A stretch of DNA of 46,172 bases from an uncultured Clostridia bacterium (GTDB taxonomy: Bacteria > Bacillota > Clostridia > TANB77 > CAG-508): the NCBI GenBank assembly GCA_947625835.1, contig CANQPY010000008.1:1-46172 (forward strand), written 5' to 3'. Below are positions 1 to 6,928 of this stretch, in pieces. Below the pieces are notes generated by a model. It had not been told where the DNA came from. It saw nothing but the letters and a program-made list of their open reading frames with translations, and did not search any database. Within the stretch, counting starts at the first letter, position 1; the number at the start of each line of letters is the position of its first letter. Made by a program: the position numbers and the translations under genes.

Positions 1-459
1 GAACTACTTTTTATTTTACATTTTCTTTTCATTTTTATTACATATCTTTATTTGATTTGGCTGTGAATTGTAACAAACTGCTAAAACTTCTGTAAAAGAT
101 TTTGAATTAATAGGCTTATGTATTGTTTTAGATATTGATTTTTCAGAATTGAAAAAAATTGTTGAAGATTATTCATGAACGCACAAAACTATCTCTATAA
201 ATGAAGTAATTATCTTTCAATTTCTCCATTTATCTTTAATTTTTATTTTTTATTAATTAAATTAATAACATCTTTAATAGACACACTAAAAAATGTGCTT
301 TTTATTTCGTACCTATATGTTTTCTTATTTATAATTTTGTATGGTGCTTAGCACATTTTATGGGCTAAACGCCTTATAGACTTTTTATTAAATTTAGATT
401 ATTGTATAATAAATAATGCTATTTTTATGCACATTAACACAATTCTTACGCATATGATA
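1..459. other. Gene-poor AT-rich stretch at the left edge
   Basis: No convincing gene is visible. A short open plus-strand segment (about 80-178) ends in a stop and has no start or ribosome binding site, so it may be a gene remnant. An inverted repeat (AAAATGTGCT at 290-299, AGCACATTTT at 350-359) encloses about 50 bases and lies downstream of the hepT stop. It could be a weak terminator or a small RNA fold. Confidence 0.4.
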
Positions 460-912
460 TTAAACTATATAAATAAATTTACAAAAACTTTTCTTAGTTT
501 CTTCCCAAACAGCACGTACATTCTTTACTAATGGTTTCATTTTCTCCCAATTTAATTGAAATGAATATGCATGTCTATAAAAATGTCTAAAAGTTGCATA
601 TTCTCTTAATTTCAAATACAGCTGTTCATCAATAATTTCATCTCTCATAGTATTTTCACTTGCCATTTGATGTAATAATTCTTGATGAGATTTATTCCCA
701 GTTGGAACACTACCATCTACGTTTTTAGCAATAATATCAAATATATTTTCTAGTCCATTATAAAATGAATGTAAAACACTTCCTAAAATAGTCATATCAA
801 ATAAATCTGGTGTTTCGGATTCTAACTTTTTAAAAATTAAATCATACTCAAAAAATAATTTATCTATTTCATTTATTTTAAATTCTATTTGTTCTTTTAT
901 TATTTTATCCAA
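460..912 (-). CDS. hepT: HepT-like HEPN-domain toxin (putative RNase)
   Basis: A 150-residue all-helical protein. It contains RHFYRHAY near residues 109-116, which matches the RX4HXY active-site motif of HepT/HEPN ribonucleases. In characterised MntA-HepT pairs HepT cleaves RNA, and its motif tyrosine is AMPylated by the partner nucleotidyltransferase. The start is a TTG that overlaps the end of mntA by 8 bases, so the two genes are translationally coupled. A GGAGG lies about 12 bases upstream, inside the mntA coding end. The antitoxin-first order fits the family. Function is inferred from the motif and the neighbour only. Confidence 0.8.
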   Translation of the reverse strand: MDKIIKEQIEFKINEIDKLFFEYDLIFKKLESETPDLFDMTILGSVLHSFYNGLENIFDIIAKNVDGSVPTGNKSHQELLHQMASENTMRDEIIDEQLYLKLREYATFRHFYRHAYSFQLNWEKMKPLVKNVRAVWEETKKSFCKFIYIV

Positions 913-1210
913 CTTTTAATAAACCTCCAACTTTTAATAACATTTGAGAGAAACGATTTTCTTTATCATCTAAATCTATTAAATCAAATTCGTTTTCAAG
1001 TTCAAACATTAAGATACCTGCAACTCTATAAAAATCTTTTTCATTTATTCCTCTAACTGCAATATCTATATCTGAATTTTCATTAAATTTTCCATTAGCT
1101 ATAGAACCAAAAATAAATACTTCATCAGCTCCATTTTCTTTTAATATTTTAATTGCTTTCTTTATATCTTCTTTGTAAGAGTTTGGCAAATTATTTAATT
1201 TTTCTTCCAT
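905..1210 (-). CDS. mntA: MntA-like minimal nucleotidyltransferase antitoxin
   Basis: A 101-residue protein. It carries the nucleotidyltransferase signature GSX10DXD (GSIANGKFNENSDID) and a later acidic stretch (FDLIDLDD) that can supply the third metal-binding carboxylate. In known systems this enzyme AMPylates the HEPN toxin and neutralises it. The start at 1210 was chosen because AAAGGAGG lies 8 bases upstream. The frame stays open further upstream, but that part reads as non-coding sequence across the cotJC terminator. It is followed by hepT with an 8-base overlap. Near the end the sequence GTTGG...TTATTAAAAG is duplicated, giving the repeated KVGGLLKVG tail. Confidence 0.82.
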   Translation of the reverse strand: MEEKLNNLPNSYKEDIKKAIKILKENGADEVFIFGSIANGKFNENSDIDIAVRGINEKDFYRVAGILMFELENEFDLIDLDDKENRFSQMLLKVGGLLKVG

Positions 1211-1265
1211 TTCGTACTCCTCCTTTATTGTAACTAGTATAACACATTTTAAATAAAAATAAAAC

Positions 1266-1290
1266 AACTTGTGCAAAAATTGCACAAGTT
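1266..1290 (-). terminator. Intrinsic terminator after cotJC
   Basis: A perfect 11-bp stem (AACTTGTGCAA / TTGCACAAGTT) with a 3-base loop. On the minus strand it is followed by GTTTTATTTTTATTT. It lies 35 bases past the cotJC stop and would end the cotJ operon before mntA. It could also serve as an operator for mntA. Confidence 0.7.
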
Positions 1291-1325
1291 TGAATAAAAA
1301 GAAACTATAGTCTTTATCTTGTTTT

Positions 1326-1547
1326 TTATTTGTCACATCCACAGTTACTGTCTAATGGTTTCATATCATTCATATATAATTTCTTTTCTGCTAATTTATC
1401 TTGAACTCCACGAAGTGCTTCTCCAAATCTTTGGAAGTGTACTACTTCTCTTTCTCTTAAATATCTCAATGGGTCTAGTACTTCTGGATTATCACGACAA
1501 AGGTCAATTAATTTTTCATAAGTTGCTCTAGCTTTTTGTTCTGCTGC
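1326..1547 (-). CDS. cotJC: cotJC, 3' part (spore coat manganese-catalase-like protein)
   Basis: Codes in frame for the C-terminal 73 residues of CotJC: AAEQKARATYEKL, then LREREVVHFQRFGEAL, ending in NCGCDK. It has no start codon or ribosome binding site of its own. The rest of the gene lies 6.6 kb away at 8129-8535. Joining the two at the shared TCTGCTGC (plus-strand reading) gives one uninterrupted 206-residue protein matching the Bacillus CotJC layout (DIAAEEKARATY in that family, DLAAEQKARATY here). CotJC is a ferritin-like dimanganese-catalase-family protein of the inner spore coat. As sequenced, this half cannot be translated as part of CotJC unless the intervening element is excised. 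Confidence 0.9.
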   Translation of the reverse strand, partial: AAEQKARATYEKLIDLCRDNPEVLDPLRYLREREVVHFQRFGEALRGVQDKLAEKKLYMNDMKPLDSNCGCDK

Positions 1548-1565
1548 AACTCTGATGGTACAACA
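1540..1565. other. attL: left junction of the cotJC intervening element
   Basis: The 8-bp core TCTGCTGC (1540-1547) is identical to that at 8129-8136. Inside the element, arm CTCTGATGGTACAACA (1550-1565) is the inverted counterpart of the arm at 8105-8120, with 14 of 16 positions matching. A further TGTTGTACTA copy lies at 1598-1607 inside the element. Confidence 0.85.
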
Positions 1566-1642
1566 ACTTGAATTTTTGTTGATTTTTCAACATTCATTGT
1601 TGTACTAGCGTCTTCTATGTTGCAATTAGAATAATACAACAA

Positions 1643-3286
1643 TTAAATTTTCCAATGTATCTTAATTGTTTTCTTGTGAGTTTTTGGGTCTTTCTGTCCA
1701 ACCTCTATATATTCAATTAAGTTATCTACCATCTCTCTTGATAGCTCAGTTACATTTATATATTGATTTAATAGTTCTTTCTTTGACTTTATCGTTTCTT
1801 GCTCATTTGAAAGTTCTAATAGTTTATCCTTCTTTTTTATCAACTGCTGTTCTTTGGTTTCTTTGTCTTTTCTTAACTCTGTACTTAATGATATAAACTC
1901 TTCTTCTGTAATATGTTCATTGACCTTTTGCATAAATAAATCTTTTAATGCTTTTGAATATTTGTTTATATTTCCCTCATACTGAGATATTTCTTCTTGC
2001 AATTGTTCTTTTTCATTTCTAACTTTCTTTAAAATAATGCTTCCCTCTAATTGGTCTACATTTAAGTATTGCTTTATTAACAAGTTTAGTTCTCTCAAAA
2101 CTGCTTTCTTTAATCTTTCCTCTGATATAAAACTGCCTATGCAATCACTTTTGTTTACTTGTCTTGTAGGACATCTTAAATATCTGTCATTGTGTGATTT
2201 ACAAGATTTCATAGTATAACCACAATATTCACATTTGCATTTCTGTGCAAATATACCTATTTTGCCACCTTTATATGGTTTATAGTTGTTGTTTCTTTTA
2301 TTCTGCACACTGTTCCACAAATCAATATCAATTATTGCCTCGTGTGTTCCTTCAAATATAAACCATTGGTCTTTGGGTCTAGGTTTATTCTTTTTAGTTC
2401 TAAAAGATACACTGCCATACTTTCCTTGTACCATATTTCCTTTGTACATTTCATTTTCCAATATATCTGATATTGAAAAATATTTCCACTGTGTTCCTAA
2501 TTTATTTGATGGTATTTTGTATGCAATGCCTTGCTGAACTTTGTACTGTGTTGGATTAGGTATTCCTTGATTATTTAGTTCTCTTGCTATGGCTGTTTTT
2601 CCCATACCTTGGTTATATAATGAAAATATCTGTTTTACAACTTTTGATGCAACTGGGTCAATGATTAAATGTCCTTTTTTATTAGGGTCTTTTAAATAAC
2701 CATACAATGGCACACTACCAATATATTCGCCTTTATTTCTTTTAATATCAAGTGCTGATTTTATACTATCTGACATATCTTCAATGTACCACTGATTTGT
2801 TAGTCCATTAATTTGAATAGATTTTCTATTTCCTTTTAGTGCTGTATCTGTATTATCAACTAAACCAATAAACCTAACATTCCATTCCTTAAATTTTTCA
2901 AGTACATACTGCTCAACCACAATACTATCTCTTGTAAATCTATTTAGACTTTTGCATAAAACAATATCAACTTCTCCACGCTCTGCTAACTCTAATACTT
3001 TATTATAATTGGGTCTATCTTGATTCATTCCTGCCCAGTCCTCATCTACAAATGTACCTACTATGTCCCAATCCTCATTGCTGTTAGCATATTCTGTCAA
3101 CATTATTTTTTGATTTTTAATACTCTCGCTTTCATCCTCCTTATTTTTCTTATTCCTATCCTCTTGTGATAATCTGCAATAAATTGCTACTCTGTACCTT
3201 TTCTTTTCCGCAACTGTTTTGATTTCTTCTATTTTATTATTAGAAATAGCAGTATATGGATTTTTCAAAGTATTTGTTTCATTCAT
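1643..3286 (-). CDS. Large serine recombinase of the cotJC element
   Basis: 547 residues. The N-terminal resolvase domain has the catalytic serine in YCRLSQED (Ser40), followed by the arginine-bearing SLNRFTRDS and an EDMSDSIKSALDIKR helix. A recombinase domain follows (about 190-330, PLYGYLKD, GTHEAIIDIDLW). Next is a zinc ribbon (CKCEYCGYTMKSCKSHNDRYLRCP, about 355-380) and a C-terminal coiled coil (about 410-510) typical of large serine integrases that control directionality. Its stop is about 80 bases from attL, the usual place for this enzyme. It would catalyse both integration into cotJC and, with a directionality factor, excision. The ATG has GGAGG-like sequence just upstream. The gene is intact. 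Confidence 0.93.
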   Translation of the reverse strand: MNETNTLKNPYTAISNNKIEEIKTVAEKKRYRVAIYCRLSQEDRNKKNKEDESESIKNQKIMLTEYANSNEDWDIVGTFVDEDWAGMNQDRPNYNKVLELAERGEVDIVLCKSLNRFTRDSIVVEQYVLEKFKEWNVRFIGLVDNTDTALKGNRKSIQINGLTNQWYIEDMSDSIKSALDIKRNKGEYIGSVPLYGYLKDPNKKGHLIIDPVASKVVKQIFSLYNQGMGKTAIARELNNQGIPNPTQYKVQQGIAYKIPSNKLGTQWKYFSISDILENEMYKGNMVQGKYGSVSFRTKKNKPRPKDQWFIFEGTHEAIIDIDLWNSVQNKRNNNYKPYKGGKIGIFAQKCKCEYCGYTMKSCKSHNDRYLRCPTRQVNKSDCIGSFISEERLKKAVLRELNLLIKQYLNVDQLEGSIILKKVRNEKEQLQEEISQYEGNINKYSKALKDLFMQKVNEHITEEEFISLSTELRKDKETKEQQLIKKKDKLLELSNEQETIKSKKELLNQYINVTELSREMVDNLIEYIEVGQKDPKTHKKTIKIHWKI

Positions 3287-3320
3287 TTTATAATTTCCTC
3301 CTATCAGAAAACAATAAAAT

Positions 3321-3365
3321 GAACCAATATTATCTGCTACATCTTATAACATATAATATTGGTTC
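3321..3365. repeat. Inverted repeat upstream of the recombinase gene
   Basis: GAACCAATATTA (3321-3332) is a perfect inverted copy of 3354-3365, with a 21-base loop. It lies between the 36-residue ORF and the recombinase start, so it may be an attenuator or an operator. It lacks a clear T-tract. Confidence 0.5.
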
Positions 3366-3387
3366 TTGTAAACTGCTCTCTCTAATT

Positions 3388-3498
3388 TTATTTATTTAAC
3401 ATTAACTTAACTACTAATTGCCAAGTGTCGTTAAATGCTTGACATCTATCTGCTTCACTTGTAGAAACAAATACATTCTCACATACTATTGTATTCAT
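3388..3498 (-). CDS. Small ORF (36 residues) upstream of the large serine recombinase
   Basis: The product begins MNTIVCENVFVSTSEADRC and ends with a helix around DTWQLVVKLMLNK. AAGAGGTG lies about 10 bases before the ATG. Its size and its position just upstream of a serine recombinase resemble the short ORFs often seen beside recombinases in clostridial mobile elements. I do not recognise a named family. It is one candidate for an excision directionality factor of the element, by position only. Confidence 0.5.
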   Translation of the reverse strand: MNTIVCENVFVSTSEADRCQAFNDTWQLVVKLMLNK

Positions 3499-3611
3499 CT
3501 TCAATACACCTCTTTTAGTAAAATCCTATTCAATAGACAAAACACTTATGCTTTGTTATTTATAATAAATGTGTTTTATTTATCTATTGATAGCTCTGTT
3601 GCACTTTGCTA

Positions 3612-3721
3612 GGTGTAAATAATCATTAAACTACTGCAATATAGCAGTACATAGGAATTTCACCTCTCGGCTATCTGCCCAGTTGCCCCATTTCGTGCGA
3701 TGTCTTACTTATTAAAAGTAA
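3612..3721 (-). ncRNA. Possible structured RNA or replication-origin-like block
   Basis: Within otherwise very AT-rich sequence, about 100 bases are much richer in G and C. On the minus strand they read GGGGCAACTGGGCAG, then AGGTGAAATTCCT (a short hairpin), then TACTGC-TATATT-GCAGTA (a 6-bp stem with a 6-base loop). No ORF explains this. It could be a structured RNA leading toward the recombinase operon, or a double-strand origin used by the Rep-like protein. I do not recognise a known riboswitch class. The strand is chosen only because the downstream genes lie on minus. Confidence 0.4.
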
Positions 3722-3969
3722 AATTATTACTATAAAATAAGTTTACACTCAAGTTTTGGGTGCAAATGTATTTACTATTTTCTACCTTATAAACTAATAG
3801 TAAATAAGTTTAATGATTCTATTTAATTTTCAATGTACTGCAATTCCTTAATTTAAAGGCATTGTTATAAGTTCTTTAGACTTAATAATATGTTTGATTG
3901 CAATCAAGGAAAATTATCTTTCTCATTAATATTTTACTGTGGTTGATTTGGAAACTAATAGAAATGAAA

Positions 3970-4003
3970 AGTAGTACTAAAATCGATCGTTTTTGGTACT
4001 ACT
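3970..4003. repeat. Dyad repeat upstream of the small serine recombinase
   Basis: AGTAGTAC (3970-3977) and GTACTACT (3996-4003) form an 8-bp inverted repeat. The spacer contains AAAATCGATCG, which resembles the middle of the 20-bp direct repeat found at 5302 and 6598. It may be a recombinase or initiator binding site. Confidence 0.4.
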
Positions 4004-4173
4004 AAAAAGACTACTCTTGATATATCAACACCGTATTTGTTTAAAGTGTTTAATATATCAAGTTTTTACTATGATAATTTTAATGTCTTTAAGAGTTTCA
4101 AAAATTATTACCAGAATGATTGACTTCTGGTACACAATTGCGGTACCATGTCTCCAGTAAGGAGGTAGGTATT

Positions 4174-4725
4174 ATGTTGATAGGTTATAAAAGATGCTCA
4201 ACACAAGAGCAAAAATTAGATAGACAAACTGATATATTAAGTGAATATGGTGTTAGTAAAATCTTTGAGGAAAAGATAACTGGAACTAAAAGAGATAGAC
4301 AAGAATTAAATAAAATGCTAGAAATGTTAAGAGAAGGAGATATTATAGTTGTTACTGATTTAACACGATTATCACGCTCTACAAAAGATTTATTTGAAAT
4401 TGTAGAAACTATCAATAATAAAGGAGCTGAAATCAAAAGTCTAAAAGAAAGTTGGCTTGATACAACTACGCCTCAAGGCAAATTACTATTCACAATATTT
4501 GCTGGACTTGCTCAATTTGAAAGAGACTTAATTGCAGATAGAACCAAGGAAGGACTTGCTTCTGCAAAGAAAAGAGGTAAGACACTTGGTCGTCCTTGCA
4601 AATTTCAAGATAAGAAAGAAACTATACTTAATATGTATAATTCAAATGATTATTCTATAAGCGATATTATTACTGCAACTGGAATATCTAAAACAAGTTT
4701 ATATAGATTAGTAAATGCCCAATAA
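4174..4725 (+). CDS. Small serine recombinase (resolvase/invertase family)
   Basis: 183 residues and the only plus-strand gene in the element. The N-terminal resolvase domain begins MLIGYKRCSTQEQ with catalytic Ser9, followed by TDLTRLSRSTKDLF and AQFERDLIADRTKEGL. A linker GRPCKF leads to a C-terminal helix-turn-helix (about 150-183, YSISDIITATGISKTSLYRL). The length and domain order are those of a complete Tn3-type resolvase or invertase. The start at 4174 was chosen because AAGGAGG precedes it. The open frame further upstream crosses a dyad and looks non-coding. Likely roles are dimer resolution, inversion, or the relic of a second mobile element. A weak hairpin (CCCATA / TATGGG, 4804-4826) follows the gene. 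Confidence 0.9.
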   Translation: MLIGYKRCSTQEQKLDRQTDILSEYGVSKIFEEKITGTKRDRQELNKMLEMLREGDIIVVTDLTRLSRSTKDLFEIVETINNKGAEIKSLKESWLDTTTPQGKLLFTIFAGLAQFERDLIADRTKEGLASAKKRGKTLGRPCKFQDKKETILNMYNSNDYSISDIITATGISKTSLYRLVNAQ

Positions 4726-4856
4726 ATAAATCATTAAAAATAATACATTAGATACAATTTCAATGTACCTATTGTTTTCATATTTGTATAAATAAAAAGA
4801 AACCCCATACAGTTAAACTATATGGGTAAAAGTAATATTTACTTTTTGGTACAGTT

Positions 4857-5099
4857 TCAGTAGGAGATACTCTTAATATCATTAAACCACACTCTTTGAG
4901 TAGACATGTGCTCCGGCAAAATATCGACTGATGTCTCGGAGATGTAACCGATTTCCCCCTCGACAGTCGATCCGTTATTGGTTGTGATTTTTACAGTTTC
5001 AAACAACCGAAACTGTTTGTCGTCCTGCTCCACTGTGTGGAATTGCTCTGCATCTCCCCACCAAAAATGGTCTTTGCTTTTTTGACCTGCTGTTACCAT
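4857..5099 (-). CDS. Small protein of unknown function with foreign base composition
   Basis: An 80-residue product beginning MVTAGQKSKDHFWWGD, with a beta-rich second half (VKITTNNGSTVEGEIGYIS). I do not recognise the family. The gene is markedly richer in G and C than its neighbours and uses codons rare elsewhere in the window (TCG, CCG, CTC, GTC). It also carries the only CGG codon that reads simply as Arg, at QF-R-LF. The start has a strong GGAGGT 6 bases upstream, which a preceding hairpin could mask (see 5106-5140). This points to recent transfer together with the element. Confidence 0.65.
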   Translation of the reverse strand: MVTAGQKSKDHFWWGDAEQFHTVEQDDKQFRLFETVKITTNNGSTVEGEIGYISETSVDILPEHMSTQRVWFNDIKSISY

Positions 5100-5105
5100 G
5101 GTATT

Positions 5106-5140
5106 ACCTCCTTAAATTTTTTTGGAGGTTAGAAACCTCC
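5106..5140 (-). promoter_or_regulatory. Possible ribosome-binding-site switch before the 80-residue gene
   Basis: On the minus strand three segments follow one another: GGAGGTT (5140-5134), AACCTCC (5130-5124) and the ribosome binding site GGAGGT (5111-5106). The middle segment can pair perfectly with the first, freeing the ribosome binding site. It can also pair with the ribosome binding site itself, hiding it. The two folds exclude each other, as in a translational attenuator. Confidence 0.45.
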
Positions 5141-5301
5141 AAGTGTTTGATTTATTGGTTTCTAAACAATACTACATTTATATAATACCATATTTTACAT
5201 AAAATTGCAAGCATATCAATTCAATATTTGCTTTATTTTAGAATGCTATTAAATAAGTGTTTTCCAAGTATATATAACTTTATTGCTATTGTTGATGGAA
5301 A

Positions 5302-5321
5302 TGCCTTAAAATCGATTGTCA
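5302..5321. repeat. 20-bp direct repeat, copy 1
   Basis: TGCCTTAAAATCGATTGTCA is repeated exactly at 6598-6617, 1,296 bp away. The two copies bracket the genes at 5372 and 5791. Possible initiator or recombinase binding sites, or a scar of an older insertion. Confidence 0.6.
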
Positions 5322-5371
5322 TAACACCAAATATTGTATTAGATAAAGAAATCAAGTAGAATTGGGGGATT

Positions 5372-5707
5372 CTACTTGGTTTTGCACTCATTATTCAGAT
5401 TGGTAGATATAATAAAACCAAACAAGAATAGTTGTTGTTCTTCTTCACTTGACATTTGGTTTGTAATTTCCCAGTACTGTTCAAAAAGTTTCTGTTGTTC
5501 TTCTGTAAATGTAGATTCCATTTTGTCTGATATCCTCAATTGCTTAGTTCTTAACTTTTCATATTCCAAACTTGAAGTATACAATTCTTCTTTAAAATAA
5601 CTAAACAATGTTTTAAGCAATTTCATATTACTAAAATCAATATTCTTCAAAGCATCTGTATCAAATATGCTGTCAAAATGTCTTAATATATCTTTTGCAT
5701 TTTCCAT
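5372..5707 (-). CDS. DUF6809-like small protein
   Basis: A 111-residue helical protein, MENAKDILRHFDSIF. Its C-terminal half (FTEEQQKLFEQYWEITNQ, then EEEQQLFLFGFIISTNL) follows the pattern of the small DUF6809-type proteins common on clostridial mobile elements: a helical pair, then an (F/L)xxGFxxG-like helix. That assignment is from memory of the pattern and needs a profile search. The start has GAGGAGGTG upstream. It lies downstream of the 218-residue gene on the same strand, inside the 20-bp repeat pair. Function is unknown. Confidence 0.55.
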   Translation of the reverse strand: MENAKDILRHFDSIFDTDALKNIDFSNMKLLKTLFSYFKEELYTSSLEYEKLRTKQLRISDKMESTFTEEQQKLFEQYWEITNQMSSEEEQQLFLFGFIISTNLNNECKTK

Positions 5708-5790
5708 TATAACACCTCCTCAAGCCATTCTAATTGATGGTCTCTAGCTTACCGGAGATGTTCCCATTTGTCAATCTATTTTTAAAATAT

Positions 5791-6447
5791 CTATAAACTT
5801 TTAAATCCAAACTTGGTGAATAATTTCTCTAACTTATTATAGTCAGCTATATCTTTCGCAGTTGAAGTATCTTTTGGATAGTAACATTTTCTATCTTCAT
5901 TATAATCACCACCATTAATATAATGATACTTTGATAGTTCTAAAATGCTTTCACTACACCTCTGTCTATGTTCATAACCTCCGATTTTTAATAAAACATG
6001 ATAAGACTTTAAATTAAAATTAGGTGCTATTACATTCTCAATATCTGTATTTAACCATTGTTCTATTTGATTTCCAATCTCATTATATGCTTTTACAACA
6101 TATCCTTTATCCCTAATAACAATCCAAGATGGAGTATAACCAGTTAAAGCATAAGAAGCTAGATTAGCTGAAGGTCTCTTAGCATAATCATAATACATAA
6201 CTTGACACCTTTTATTTAAGTCTCTTGATAATTTAATTGCCACATTTGTATCATTTACAATTGCTACCATTTCAGTATTTTTTATTCTAAATATGTTTAA
6301 TCTTAATCTATCTGAGATTGTTGCAACATAATCAAATTGATTTGTAGATACATCATCTATAACCGTTATAGAACAACTTTCTTTTTGCTTTGTATATGCA
6401 ATTATTTCTTCTAATGATATGGATTGTAAATCTGTTATCTTTAACAT
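5791..6447 (-). CDS. Hypothetical protein of the element (218 residues)
   Basis: I do not recognise this protein. It is mixed alpha/beta with no signal peptide or membrane segment. The middle (YDYAKRPSANLASYALTGYTPSWIVIRDKGYVVKAY) looks like a compact beta-rich fold, and the C-terminal part is charged and aromatic (ESILELSKYHYINGGDYNEDRKCYYP). The ATG at 6447 was chosen over an upstream TTG because GAAGGGTG lies 8 bases before it. It sits between the two copies of the 20-bp repeat. Confidence 0.6.
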   Translation of the reverse strand: MLKITDLQSISLEEIIAYTKQKESCSITVIDDVSTNQFDYVATISDRLRLNIFRIKNTEMVAIVNDTNVAIKLSRDLNKRCQVMYYDYAKRPSANLASYALTGYTPSWIVIRDKGYVVKAYNEIGNQIEQWLNTDIENVIAPNFNLKSYHVLLKIGGYEHRQRCSESILELSKYHYINGGDYNEDRKCYYPKDTSTAKDIADYNKLEKLFTKFGFKSL

Positions 6448-6597
6448 ATTTGATTCACCCTTCAATTCTCTAAATACTAATGACTACATTAACACAATTA
6501 TATCTATTTTGTAAAGTAATATTTATATATAAGTTTTAAATTTCTTCAAGCCTTTTTATTTAACCTTTATTACACTTTATACCTTATATACTAAAAG

Positions 6598-6617
6598 TGC
6601 CTTAAAATCGATTGTCA
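6598..6617. repeat. 20-bp direct repeat, copy 2
   Basis: An exact copy of 5302-5321, just upstream of the 218-residue gene and downstream of the 70-residue gene. Confidence 0.6.
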
Positions 6618-6648
6618 CAAGAGTTAGAAATAAATTATATCTATTAGT

Positions 6649-6861
6649 CTAGTTATTATCTACTTCAAATATTGTATATGCTTTATACAGTAATGTTTTA
6701 GTTTTTGATAATAAAGTGGAAATATATAAATAATCAGTATATGATAGTTCTTCTGTAAAATCTGTATATTCTGTTAGCTTTCTAATTATTTTATTGATAT
6801 CATAAATATCTCTTTCAACTGCAGTATCATTCAATGATTGTCGTACTTCTATTAAATGCAA
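6649..6861 (-). CDS. Small helical protein of unknown function (70 residues)
   Basis: The product begins MHLIEVRQSLNDTAVERD and is predicted almost entirely helical, with a tyrosine-rich second half (TDYLYISTLLSKTKTLLY). AAAGGAGATG precedes the ATG at good spacing. It lies directly downstream of the Rep-like gene on the same strand, so it may be co-transcribed. Its size would suit a directionality factor or a copy-control protein, but nothing in the sequence proves either. Confidence 0.55.
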   Translation of the reverse strand: MHLIEVRQSLNDTAVERDIYDINKIIRKLTEYTDFTEELSYTDYLYISTLLSKTKTLLYKAYTIFEVDNN

Positions 6862-6928
6862 TTACAACATCTCCTTTATACTATAATTAGTTTCTCATTA
6901 ATATTTTACTTGGTATTTCCTCAACTTA

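Larger units (their letters stand above)
3499..4173. other. 675-bp intergenic region of the element
   Basis: No gene is supported between the 36-residue ORF and the small recombinase. The region holds a locally GC-richer block at 3612-3721 (listed separately), a dyad AGTAGTAC...GTACTACT (3970-4003) around AAAATCGATCG, and another dyad TGGTAC...GGTACCA just upstream of the recombinase at 4174. Such dyads next to a resolvase-type gene may be its recombination or operator sites. Confidence 0.5.

Noticed and set aside
1319..1531. Plus-strand open frame over the cotJC 3' part
   Set aside because: It lies opposite clear CotJC coding sequence and has no ribosome binding site.
1643..3286. Decayed recombinase that would fix the cotJC split permanently
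   Set aside because: The recombinase has all visible catalytic and zinc residues and an uninterrupted frame, so the element appears competent.
3418..3612. Plus-strand ORF of 64 codons in the element
   Set aside because: It overlaps the better supported 36-residue minus ORF, lacks a ribosome binding site, and has low-complexity composition.
3612..3721. Known riboswitch or group I/II intron
   Set aside because: The short motifs seen do not match any class I can recall with confidence, so only a structured block is reported.
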